A stretch of 64,000 nt of DNA, taken from positions 1 through 64,000 of the forward strand of contig CAVHRK010000097.1 of the NCBI GenBank assembly GCA_963638365.1, given 5' to 3'. The position numbers were made by a program, and so were the translations under genes. This DNA is from Suilimivivens sp963638365. GTDB taxonomy: Bacteria > Bacillota > Clostridia > Lachnospirales > Lachnospiraceae. The notes under the pieces were generated by a model. The model did not search any database, was not told the origin of the DNA, and saw only the letters and a program-made list of their open reading frames with translations. This document shows, one piece after another, positions 25,149-33,440 of the stretch (position 1 is its first letter; each line of letters begins with the position of its first letter).

Positions 25149-26252
25149 GTGGGAATAAGGCTTAAACGTTTTTTCTCAAATTTCACAATAAAGCAGATTG
25201 TATTTAGCCTGATTACGATTATTTCTCTGTTGTTATTTCTCGCTTTGACCATTTGGTCGCATCATCTCACCAGTCAGTTATCCGACCAGAGAGCTGCACA
25301 GCGATGGGATAAGGATGGAAAAAGTGTACAGGTAAGCTGTTATTTCACGGATCAGGTGAAGCTTACCGATATGGAGTTTACAGGCTTTGAAAAGAAGCTC
25401 GAACAGATGTTGAAAGAGACACTTCCTGCCGATGAATATAGTGAGGAGAATGACCGGCGTCTGGTGGTAGATGGTTATAGTGCCATGGGAACCGTGACCG
25501 TGATCAGTGAAAAGGGAAAACTTACCGATGCCAATGCCATTGGAATCGGGGGTGACTACTTCCTGTTTCATCCGGTAAAGCTCCTGTCAGGTGGATACTT
25601 TACCGGTGAGGATCTGATGCAGGACAGCATTATATTGGATACCGAGGGTGCATGGCAATTGTTCGGCTCCAATGATATTGTCGGAAAAAGTGTGATGATC
25701 GGCGGTGTGCCACATTATGTAGCCGGAGTGATCGAGCGTGACAACAGTAAATTTGCGAAGAGTGCCGGGCTAAATAAGACAACCGTATACTTGTCGGATG
25801 ATTCCCTGCAGGCTTACGGAACGACAGTGGGCATCAGCAATTATGAAGTACTTGCTCCCAATCCGGTCAAGCATTTTGTCTATAATGCCGTGAAGGAACA
25901 GCTTGGCGTGGCAGAGAGTGACATGGTGGTTGTGGAGAATACGACACGGTTCAAGGTGGAGTCTCTGATTCCGGTGATTCTGGAATTTGGTACACGTTCC
26001 ATGCAGAATGCCGCAATCCGGTTTCCATTCTGGGAGAATGTGGCGCGCGGCTATGAAGATGTGTGTGCATTGATTTTGATTTTTCAGTTTTTGTTTTTAC
26101 TCATTCCGGGGACGATCCTGATTGTCTTTTTGATCTGGAAATGGAGGCATCGGATGTTTACCTGGAAAGATTTAGGGAACCGTATCATAGATATAAAAGA
26201 TGGTCTTCGAAAGAAGAGCAGGCGGGAAAAGGAAAAATGGGAGAATTTCTGA
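25149..26252 (+). CDS. MacB-core-like membrane protein with only two transmembrane helices
   Basis: The 367-residue protein has one N-terminal helix (about 16-38), roughly 260 extracytoplasmic residues resembling the MacB periplasmic core (IGIGGDYFLFHPVKLLSGGYFTGED, split here by function: IDxxYFxxHPVKLLSGRxF-like; then DSIILDTEGAWQLFGS and DIVGKSVMIGGVPHYVAGV), and one C-terminal helix (about 305-328) with a basic tail. MacB/FtsX exporters normally have four helices, so this looks like a reduced subunit. It starts at GTG 25149 with AGGAAAGGA upstream. Its neighbours, the adaptor before and the lipoprotein after, suggest a joint envelope complex. No ATPase is present. Confidence 0.75.
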   Translation: MGIRLKRFFSNFTIKQIVFSLITIISLLLFLALTIWSHHLTSQLSDQRAAQRWDKDGKSVQVSCYFTDQVKLTDMEFTGFEKKLEQMLKETLPADEYSEENDRRLVVDGYSAMGTVTVISEKGKLTDANAIGIGGDYFLFHPVKLLSGGYFTGEDLMQDSIILDTEGAWQLFGSNDIVGKSVMIGGVPHYVAGVIERDNSKFAKSAGLNKTTVYLSDDSLQAYGTTVGISNYEVLAPNPVKHFVYNAVKEQLGVAESDMVVVENTTRFKVESLIPVILEFGTRSMQNAAIRFPFWENVARGYEDVCALILIFQFLFLLIPGTILIVFLIWKWRHRMFTWKDLGNRIIDIKDGLRKKSRREKEKWENF

Positions 26253-26277
26253 TTCCCGGGAGGAAAGGAGGACAATT

Positions 26278-28785
26278 ATGAAAAAGGTAATTGCATCGTT
26301 ATTGGTTGTAACACTTGCCATTGGGTGTCTTTCCGGATGTGGAAAGAAAGGAAAGGATGATCTGCAGCAACAGGCAGCATCCAAGGACTATGTGTATAAG
26401 CAGGAGGTTATTTCCTATAACGGAGGTGACACAGCCCCCAGCGGACTGATCCGGATTGGGGATAAGGTCTATGGCTACAGCTATGAATGGCGTGAAATGG
26501 ACAGCTCTGTAATGCCAAGAACCGATATCGAAGGCATGGAAAATGTTGAAAAAGAAGCCGATGCAGAGGATGTAACAGCCGATGCACAGGAAAAATGGAT
26601 TTTATATGATACAGCAGAAAATACCGATACAGCAACGGAAGAGGCTGAAGCAGAAACCAGCACGGAGGAAGCTATAGCAGAAGATATGGCGGTTGGAGAC
26701 CAGCCGGTAGCAGATGATGCGGCCGACGATGACTACGTCGAAACGGAAAGCTATTCTTCCCTGATTTTCTACGAAATTCTGGAGGATGGGACCTTTGGGG
26801 AAGGACATGAGCTTCAGGGCGCACCGGATCAGTCTTTTAATTCATTTGCAGCAGATTCACAGGGAAATCTGTACTGCCTGCGTAACGTGTATGTATACGA
26901 TGACGGCAGTGCTGACAGCGAGGATCTGTATTACTTAGAGCAGAAAACGCTGGATGACGAAACGGTGTTCAGCGTCAGTTTGAATGAAATTCCGGAGATA
27001 AAGCAGATCGAGGAGCAGCAGGGCTGGCTTTATATGAACGGTCTGTATGCAGAGGATGATGCTCTGTATCTTGTCTGTGGAAGCAGCATTTTAAAATTTG
27101 ATAAGAACGGAAACATGGTTGGCAATGTCGTGAAACAGGATACCGAAAATGTGCTCGATGGTGCATCGATTGTCCGGGGCAGAGACGGGAAATATGCAGC
27201 CGTTACCTATGGGGATACCGGCATGAAGATTTATCCGGTAGACCTTGTAAACGGTACGATCGGAACGGGCACGGAACTTCCAAGTAACAGCTATAGTTTC
27301 AGCTTTTATCCGGGTTCCGGGTATGACTTCTATGTGTCTGATAACTATGCGGTCTATGGATATAACCTTGGAGATACCACCGTTACAAAGCTGATGAGCT
27401 ATGTGGATTCCGATATTGATGTATGGCAGATCAATAATATTATTCCGATCAGTGATACCGAGTTCTACGGTTCGTATTCCAGTGCGTCCGACTGGCAGGA
27501 TGGAATTTCGAAATTCACCAAGGTGGATCCGAAGGATGTCAAGGACCGTCAGGTGATTACCCTGGCCATGGCAAGCACCGACTGGAACGTGAAGAGCCGT
27601 GTCATTGAATTTAACAAAAAGAACGATACCTACCGGATCAGTCTGATTGATTATTCCTCGGAAACAGGCGAGTACGAGGAAGGTATTTCCAAAATGAATA
27701 CGGATATTGTATCCGGTAAAATACCGGATATCATCTTACTGGATGATTCCATGCCTGCCGACAGCTATATCAGTAAAGGCCTGTTCGAAGATCTCCTTCC
27801 GATGATGGAAAAGGATGAAGAGATCGATGTGAATGATCTGATGCCGAATGTCATCGAAGCATTTTCCACGGACGGAAAGCTGTATCGTCTGGTGCCGACC
27901 TATTCCATAAGGACAATGGTCGCAAAGACCTCCGATGTCGGGGAAGAGCGTGGTTGGACCGTAGAAGAGGCAATGGCCCTGTGGGATTCGAAGCCGGAAG
28001 GAACCGAGTTTATTGCAGGGGCAACCAGAAGTGAAATGCTGAATATGTGTATGAACTTTGCCGGCAGCCAGTTTGTCAATTACAGTACAGGGGACTGCGA
28101 CTTTAACAACGAAGGCTTCTTGAATTTACTCGAATTCCTGAAACGTTTCCCGGTAGAGATGTCGGATGATTATTATACCGATGAATACTGGAATTCCTAT
28201 GACAGCCTGTGGAGAAGCGGAAAAGTCATTACCCAGCAGATGTATCTGAGTGATTTCCGTAATTTCAATTATACGGAGAAGGGAAGCTTCGGAGAACCGA
28301 TTACGATGATCGGATTCCCTTCCGCAGATCAGGATGGTTCCATCATCGTGCCAAGCATGCAGTTCGCAATTTCTGCAAAGTCGAAGAATCAGGATGCCGC
28401 ATGGCAGTTCCTGCGGTATTATCTGACGGAAGACTATCAGAATGATGCACCCGGATTCCCGCTCAGCATGAAAGTGTTGGAGAAACGTGCCGTGGAAGCT
28501 ATGGATCGTCCTTATTATCTGGATGAAAATGGAAATAAGGAGTATTATGATGATGTGATCTATATTGATGATGTAGAGATTACGATTGATCCGATGACGC
28601 AGGAAGAGGTGGATCACTTTATGGAGAACCTCAAGTCGTTTAAGAATGTCGGCAGGTATGATGATACGCTGATTAACATCATTACCGAAGAAGCGGAACC
28701 TTATTTTAACGGACAGAAGAATGCAAGTGAAGTTGCACAGATTATTCAGAACCGTGCACAGATTTATCTTCACGAGATACAATAA
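26278..28785 (+). CDS. Lipoprotein with long N-terminal region and C-terminal solute-binding domain (2)
   Basis: The 835-residue paralogue of the 18920-21184 product has a signal peptide with lipobox LSGC (Cys near 23). A Glu/Ala/Thr-rich, very acidic insert (about 87-160) precedes a strand-rich region to about 420. The solute-binding fold begins at VITLAMASTDWNVKSRV, with DIILLDDSMP and AAWQFLRYYLTEDYQN. The two paralogues end alike (ASDVANVIQNRIQVY versus ASEVAQIIQNRAQIY). ATG 26278 has AAGGAGG upstream. It may be an alternative binding subunit for the same permeases or a sensor for the diguanylate cyclase that follows 30 nt later. Confidence 0.87.
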   Translation: MKKVIASLLVVTLAIGCLSGCGKKGKDDLQQQAASKDYVYKQEVISYNGGDTAPSGLIRIGDKVYGYSYEWREMDSSVMPRTDIEGMENVEKEADAEDVTADAQEKWILYDTAENTDTATEEAEAETSTEEAIAEDMAVGDQPVADDAADDDYVETESYSSLIFYEILEDGTFGEGHELQGAPDQSFNSFAADSQGNLYCLRNVYVYDDGSADSEDLYYLEQKTLDDETVFSVSLNEIPEIKQIEEQQGWLYMNGLYAEDDALYLVCGSSILKFDKNGNMVGNVVKQDTENVLDGASIVRGRDGKYAAVTYGDTGMKIYPVDLVNGTIGTGTELPSNSYSFSFYPGSGYDFYVSDNYAVYGYNLGDTTVTKLMSYVDSDIDVWQINNIIPISDTEFYGSYSSASDWQDGISKFTKVDPKDVKDRQVITLAMASTDWNVKSRVIEFNKKNDTYRISLIDYSSETGEYEEGISKMNTDIVSGKIPDIILLDDSMPADSYISKGLFEDLLPMMEKDEEIDVNDLMPNVIEAFSTDGKLYRLVPTYSIRTMVAKTSDVGEERGWTVEEAMALWDSKPEGTEFIAGATRSEMLNMCMNFAGSQFVNYSTGDCDFNNEGFLNLLEFLKRFPVEMSDDYYTDEYWNSYDSLWRSGKVITQQMYLSDFRNFNYTEKGSFGEPITMIGFPSADQDGSIIVPSMQFAISAKSKNQDAAWQFLRYYLTEDYQNDAPGFPLSMKVLEKRAVEAMDRPYYLDENGNKEYYDDVIYIDDVEITIDPMTQEEVDHFMENLKSFKNVGRYDDTLINIITEEAEPYFNGQKNASEVAQIIQNRAQIYLHEIQ

Positions 28786-28815
28786 AGAAACAGGGGAATT
28801 TCCCGGGAGAACAGA

Positions 28816-30129
28816 ATGAAAAAGCTGAAAGTGACAAAACTGCAAGGCACGTTTCTGGCGATGAATCTGCTTCCCATTATCCTTATGGGACTTGTCATTA
28901 CCATATTCAGTGCCAACCGGTTCGCGACATCCATGTATCACGAGGCGCAGGGAGGTTTAATGGATCTTTGCAATACGATTCAGGTGACCATTGATGAACT
29001 GTACCCCGGAGCATATCATGTGGAAGAAACGGAAGATGCGATTTATTTTATGAAGGGCGATCATGTCTTTAATGGCGACTATGAGCTGATTGATTCGGTG
29101 AAAAAGGTTGCGAATGTGGATATTACACTTTTTTATCAGGATATCCGGGTGGCAACCACTCTTGTAAATCTTAAGGGAGAGCGGGTAGTCGGGACGCAGG
29201 TAAGTCCTGTCGTAAAGCGGGATGTATTGGATCAGGCCGATGATATGTTTTATTCGTCCGTTATGGTAGAGGATGAACGATATTTTGCCTATTATGCGCC
29301 ACTGTTTGCAGAGGATGGAAGCTGCATCGGAATGATTTTCGTTGCACAGCCCTCCGCAAATGTGGAGCGGCTGATTCGCAGTTCCATTACGCCGATGGTT
29401 GTGATTGCAATTCTTGTTATGATTCTGGTTGCCCTTGTGACCATCCACTATACGGCAGGACTTGTCGATACGATCAAGAAGATTGAGACATATATGGCAA
29501 ATATTGCCAAAGGATATCTCCATGACGCGTTGGACTATGAGGTCCTGAAGCGTGAGGATGAGCTGGGTGAAATGGGAAGAAATGCTGTCCGTATGCAGAA
29601 GTCTTTGCGGGAGCTTGTGGAAGAGGACACCTTAACCGGACTCAACAACCGCCGCAGTGGAGAAAAGAAGCTGCAGCAGACCTATGAGGACTATACGAAG
29701 CGTGGCATCGGCTACTGTGTGGCACTTGGAGATATTGATTTCTTTAAGCGGGTCAATGATACTTATGGGCATGACTGCGGAGATGTGGTGCTGACCGAAA
29801 TTGCAAAGAGGATGAAGTACTTCATGCGCGACAAGGGCTATGCGGTACGCTGGGGCGGTGAGGAATTTCTGCTGGTGTTCCCGGAATCCCATATGGATGA
29901 AGTCGAAGAAGTTATGAATGAATTTATCCACGAACTGGATGCACATTCCATTTCCTATAAAGAGGAGATTGAAGTTCATGTGACAATGACCTTTGGTATT
30001 GTGGAAGCCGGAGAACAGTTCCCTAATATTGACAGCATGGTGAGTGGTGCGGACCGGCGGCTTTATATCGGAAAACAGAACGGGCGGAATCAGGTTGTGG
30101 CAGAAGAACAATCAGAACAAGATTTGTAA
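28816..30129 (+). CDS. Membrane diguanylate cyclase (extracytoplasmic sensor + GGDEF)
   Basis: The 437-residue protein would make cyclic di-GMP from GTP. One N-terminal helix (about 12-34), a single-Cache-like outer sensor domain (about 35-190; FYQDIRVATTLVN and YYAPLFAEDGSCIGMIFV are typical), a second helix (about 192-214), a HAMP-like linker and a GGDEF domain follow. The active loop is RWGGEEFLLVF (GGEEF at 347-351), with substrate residues in DIDFFKRVNDTYGHDCGD. I do not see the RxxD inhibitory site. It ends the cluster begun at 18920, so its sensor may respond to the solute handled there. Confidence 0.93.
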   Translation: MKKLKVTKLQGTFLAMNLLPIILMGLVITIFSANRFATSMYHEAQGGLMDLCNTIQVTIDELYPGAYHVEETEDAIYFMKGDHVFNGDYELIDSVKKVANVDITLFYQDIRVATTLVNLKGERVVGTQVSPVVKRDVLDQADDMFYSSVMVEDERYFAYYAPLFAEDGSCIGMIFVAQPSANVERLIRSSITPMVVIAILVMILVALVTIHYTAGLVDTIKKIETYMANIAKGYLHDALDYEVLKREDELGEMGRNAVRMQKSLRELVEEDTLTGLNNRRSGEKKLQQTYEDYTKRGIGYCVALGDIDFFKRVNDTYGHDCGDVVLTEIAKRMKYFMRDKGYAVRWGGEEFLLVFPESHMDEVEEVMNEFIHELDAHSISYKEEIEVHVTMTFGIVEAGEQFPNIDSMVSGADRRLYIGKQNGRNQVVAEEQSEQDL

Positions 30130-30149
30130 TCTTTTGTAATGGATTTGAA

Positions 30150-30178
30150 AAGACATCCTCCAGTAAAAAAGCTATACT
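30150..30178 (+). promoter_or_regulatory. Probable promoter of eda-kdgK
   Basis: TATACT at 30173-30178 with AAGACA at 30150-30155 and a 17-nt spacer. The -35 matches only in its GACA part. Confidence 0.5.
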
Positions 30179-30209
30179 AAAGACAGCAGAAGAAATGGAG
30201 GATGGAAGC

Positions 30210-30857
30210 ATGAATCCAGTTTTTGAACAAATGAGCCGGATCGGGATTGTTCCGGTCATTGCATTAGAGGATGCAGCAGATGCGGCACCTTTGGCGGAAG
30301 CATTATTAAAGGGTGGAATTTCCTGTGCGGAGGTGACGTTCCGGACGGCTGCCGCAGAAGAGACGATCCGGAAGATGAGTGAAGAATATCCGGAAATGCT
30401 GGTCGGGGCGGGAACGGTACTGACCACCGAACAGGCAGACCGTGCGGTTGCAGCAGGTGCGAAGTTTATCGTAAGCCCGGGATTAAATCCGGTAACCGTA
30501 AAGCATTGTCAGGAAAAGGAGATCCCGGTGATTCCCGGAATCATGACTCCGTCGGAAATCGAACTGGCATTGAGTCTGGGACTTACGGAAGTGAAGTTTT
30601 TCCCGGCAGAAGCGGCAGGCGGTATCAAGATGATTCAGGCAATGAGTGCACCCTACGGCAATGTCCGTTTCATGCCAACAGGTGGAATCAGCCTTGCCAA
30701 TATGGAGGACTATTTAAGCTTTCCAAAGGTATTTGCCTGTGGAGGAAGCTGGATGGTGAAGAAGGATCTGATTCAGGCAGGTGCATTTGACCGGATTGCG
30801 GAATTAAGCCGTCAGGCCGTACAGAAGAAGGAGGAAATCCGTTCATGTCAAAAGTAG
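30210..30857 (+). CDS. eda: 2-keto-3-deoxy-6-phosphogluconate aldolase
   Basis: This aldolase splits KDPG into pyruvate and glyceraldehyde 3-phosphate. It has 215 residues, a class I aldolase barrel with the Schiff-base lysine Lys129 in EVKFFPAE and the general-acid Glu41 in EVTFRT. The phosphate site is in MPTGGISLANM. I start at ATG 30210 behind GGAGG at 30198-30202, not the ATG at 30195. It overlaps kdgK by 13 nt, so the kinase and aldolase of the uronate branch are coupled. Confidence 0.95.
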   Translation: MNPVFEQMSRIGIVPVIALEDAADAAPLAEALLKGGISCAEVTFRTAAAEETIRKMSEEYPEMLVGAGTVLTTEQADRAVAAGAKFIVSPGLNPVTVKHCQEKEIPVIPGIMTPSEIELALSLGLTEVKFFPAEAAGGIKMIQAMSAPYGNVRFMPTGGISLANMEDYLSFPKVFACGGSWMVKKDLIQAGAFDRIAELSRQAVQKKEEIRSCQK

Positions 30858-31876
30858 TTACGATGGGGGAAATCATGCTCCGGCTGTCGACCCCGAATTT
30901 TGAAAAGTTTATTCAGGCAGATGAATTTGATATTAATTATGGCGGTGGAGAGGCGAATGTTGCCGTATCCCTTGCCAATTATGGATACGATACCGAATAT
31001 GTGACGGCCGTACCCGACAACGAGATCGGGGAATGCGCCGTAGCTGCATTGCGTAAGTACAATGTGGGAACAAAGTACATTGCACGCTGTGGGGAACGCC
31101 TTGGCATCTATTATCTGGAATCCGGTTCTGCCATGCGTCCGTCCAAAGTGGTGTATGACCGTGCCCATTCCTCGATTTCCACCGCAACGGAGCAGGAGTT
31201 TGATTTTGATACGATCTTTGCGGATGCGGACTGGTTCCATTTTACCGGAATCACCCCGGCTATCTCGGACTCGGCGGCAGAGCTTACCGAGAAAGCGCTG
31301 ATTGCAGCCAAGAAGCATGGTGTGAAGGTTTCGGTGGATCTGAATTTCCGTAAGAAGCTGTGGACGTCCGAAAAGGCACAGCGTGTCATGACAGGCCTCA
31401 TGAAATATGTGGATGTCTGCATTGGAAACGAAGAGGATGCGGAACTCGTACTTGGCTTTAAACCGGCGCAGACCGATGTGGTAAGCGGAAATCTCGAGCT
31501 TGCCGGATATCGTTCGATTTTTGAACAGATGGTAGAAAAGTTTGGATTTGAATATTGTGTTTCTTCCTTACGTGTGAGCCATTCGGCTTCCGATAACGGA
31601 TGGTCGGCGTGCATGTATGCAAGGGATACGAAGGAGTTCTATCATTCCAGAGAGTATCAGATCCGTCCGATTGTGGACCGCGTAGGTGGTGGAGATTCCT
31701 TTGCAGCCGGTGTGATCTGCGGATTGCTGGATGGTAAGAAATTTCAGGATGCATTGGAGTTTGCGGTAGCGGCTTCTGCATTAAAGCATACGATTCCGGG
31801 GGACTTTAATCTGGTATCCCGGAAGGAAGTGGAAACCCTGGCAGGAGGAGATGCTTCCGGACGGGTACAGCGATAG
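30845..31876 (+). CDS. kdgK: 2-keto-3-deoxygluconate kinase (PfkB family)
   Basis: The kinase phosphorylates KDG to KDPG for the aldolase encoded just upstream. It has 343 residues with the PfkB features: MGEIMLRLSTP at the start, the glycine-rich NYGGGEANVAVSLA and the catalytic-base signature DRVGGGDSFAAGV (Asp284). GGAGG precedes the ATG inside eda. It is slightly longer than usual because of an insert near residues 205-235. It ends before a strong bidirectional terminator. Confidence 0.92.
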   Translation: MSKVVTMGEIMLRLSTPNFEKFIQADEFDINYGGGEANVAVSLANYGYDTEYVTAVPDNEIGECAVAALRKYNVGTKYIARCGERLGIYYLESGSAMRPSKVVYDRAHSSISTATEQEFDFDTIFADADWFHFTGITPAISDSAAELTEKALIAAKKHGVKVSVDLNFRKKLWTSEKAQRVMTGLMKYVDVCIGNEEDAELVLGFKPAQTDVVSGNLELAGYRSIFEQMVEKFGFEYCVSSLRVSHSASDNGWSACMYARDTKEFYHSREYQIRPIVDRVGGGDSFAAGVICGLLDGKKFQDALEFAVAASALKHTIPGDFNLVSRKEVETLAGGDASGRVQR

Positions 31877-31933
31877 CCAGAGGGCAGATCTGAATTGAGC
31901 ATTTCCAGAAAGTAATGAAAGTGATGATAGAAA

Positions 31934-31970
31934 AGCCGGTGCATACCATACGATGCACCGGCTGATTTTA
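31934..31970. terminator. Bidirectional terminator between kdgK and uxaC
   Basis: A perfect 11-bp GC-rich stem (31934-31944 with 31953-31963) with an 8-nt loop, flanked by A-rich sequence on the left and T-rich on the right. It can serve both converging operons. Confidence 0.88.
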
Positions 31971-31992
31971 TGCCTTGATAAATAAAAGGTAT

Positions 31993-33423
31993 CTACTTTT
32001 CAATGGTTTCATCCACCGGAAGATCAAATCCGAAATAGCGGACCGCATTCCGGTAGGAAATATCTTTCACGATTTCTTTTAAGGTTGCAAGGTCATCCGG
32101 AAATTCTCCGTTTTCCACCAGTTCACCAAGCAGATTACAAAGAATCCGGCGGAAGTATTCATGTCTCGTGTAAGAGATGAAACTCCGGGAGTCGGTCAGC
32201 ATTCCGACAAAGCCGGACAGGTTGCCGGAGGCAGCCAGAGATAATAACTGGTTCCGCATACCGTTCTTGTGATCGTTAAACCACCAGGCACTTCCGTGCT
32301 GCAGCTTCGATACCGCAGTCGAATCCTGAAAGCATCCCATGATACAGTCAATCGCTTCATTGTCGTGTGGATTAAGACTGTAGAGGATGGTTTTCGGAAG
32401 TTCATCGGTTTCACACAGAGCGTTTAAGAACTCCGCCAGTGTGGAAACCGGAGCAGAATCCCCGATGCTGTCAAAGCCGGTATCGGCACCGATGCGGACA
32501 AACATCTTGTGATTGTTGTCACGGCGTACTCCATAGTGAAGCTGCATCACCCAGTTGCGGTGCTGGTATTCCCGTCCGAGGAAAAGAAGGAGTGCCGTTT
32601 CATATTGCAGTTCCTCCTGTGTATCCACCATTTGTCCCTGCATCCGCTTTGCAAAGATTTCCTCAATAAGGGAATCAGAAGCAGGAGAGAACATGACATA
32701 AGGCAGTCCATGGTCACTGACAAGACACCCTCTTTGGGCAAAATAATCCATCCGGATGGAGAGAGCTTTTTTCAGATCCTCAAAGGTGGTAATCGGAATC
32801 CCGGAAACCTCTGCAAGAGTATGAATGTAATCCGGGAAATCCGGTTTTCCGATGGAAACGGCACGGTCCGGACGCCATGCCGGAAGAACCTGAACCGGGA
32901 AGCTTTCATCTTCTGCAAGCTGCATATGATATTCGAGGGTATCCACCGGATCATCCGTGGTGCAAAGCAGGGTAACGTGGGAGCGTTCGATGATGGAACG
33001 GGCACTCATGGAAGGATCCGCAAGCTTTTCGTTACAGAGGTTCCAGACCTGCTCCGCAGTATCTTTATTCAGAATGCCGTGGTAGTCAAAGTAACGCTGC
33101 AATTCCAGATGGCTCCAGTGATAAAGGGGATTGCCGACCGCTTTGCCAAGAACTTCTGCCCATTTGAAGAATTTCTCCTTATCCGGAGCATCGCCGGTAA
33201 TGAAGAGTTCCTCCACACCGCAGGCGCGCATGAAACGCCACTTATAATGATCGCCGCCAAGCCACAGCGAGGTGATGTTGTCAAAATGACGATCCTCCGC
33301 GATTTCCTTCGGACTGATATGGCAGTGATAATCCAGAACCGGCATCGTTTCCGCTGCCTCGTGGTAAAGCTTTTGTGCAGTTTCGCTATGTAATAAGAAA
33401 TCCTGATCCATAAACGGTTTCAT
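31993..33423 (-). CDS. uxaC: Uronate isomerase
   Basis: The enzyme isomerises glucuronate to fructuronate and galacturonate to tagaturonate, the entry step of uronate catabolism. It has 476 residues. The amidohydrolase-fold metal site opens with DYHCHISP near residue 31, and the family segments LWLGGDHYKWRFMRACG and NPHDNEAIDCIMG are present. GGAGGT precedes the ATG. It lies 17 nt after tmcAL on the minus strand, so the two share a transcript. kdgK and eda act two steps downstream and converge on it from the other strand. The reductase and dehydratase needed between are not in the window. Confidence 0.95.
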   Translation of the reverse strand: MKPFMDQDFLLHSETAQKLYHEAAETMPVLDYHCHISPKEIAEDRHFDNITSLWLGGDHYKWRFMRACGVEELFITGDAPDKEKFFKWAEVLGKAVGNPLYHWSHLELQRYFDYHGILNKDTAEQVWNLCNEKLADPSMSARSIIERSHVTLLCTTDDPVDTLEYHMQLAEDESFPVQVLPAWRPDRAVSIGKPDFPDYIHTLAEVSGIPITTFEDLKKALSIRMDYFAQRGCLVSDHGLPYVMFSPASDSLIEEIFAKRMQGQMVDTQEELQYETALLLFLGREYQHRNWVMQLHYGVRRDNNHKMFVRIGADTGFDSIGDSAPVSTLAEFLNALCETDELPKTILYSLNPHDNEAIDCIMGCFQDSTAVSKLQHGSAWWFNDHKNGMRNQLLSLAASGNLSGFVGMLTDSRSFISYTRHEYFRRILCNLLGELVENGEFPDDLATLKEIVKDISYRNAVRYFGFDLPVDETIEK

Positions 33424-33440
33424 GAAATACCTCCATTTCT

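Noticed and set aside
28126..28941. 271-codon minus-strand open frame across a lipoprotein gene and the GGDEF gene
   Set aside because: It spans two well-supported genes and their junction on the other strand, has no ribosome site and no family-like sequence.
32509..33393. 294-codon plus-strand open frame opposite uxaC
   Set aside because: The uxaC frame has full-length family similarity and a proper start; this one is its shadow.
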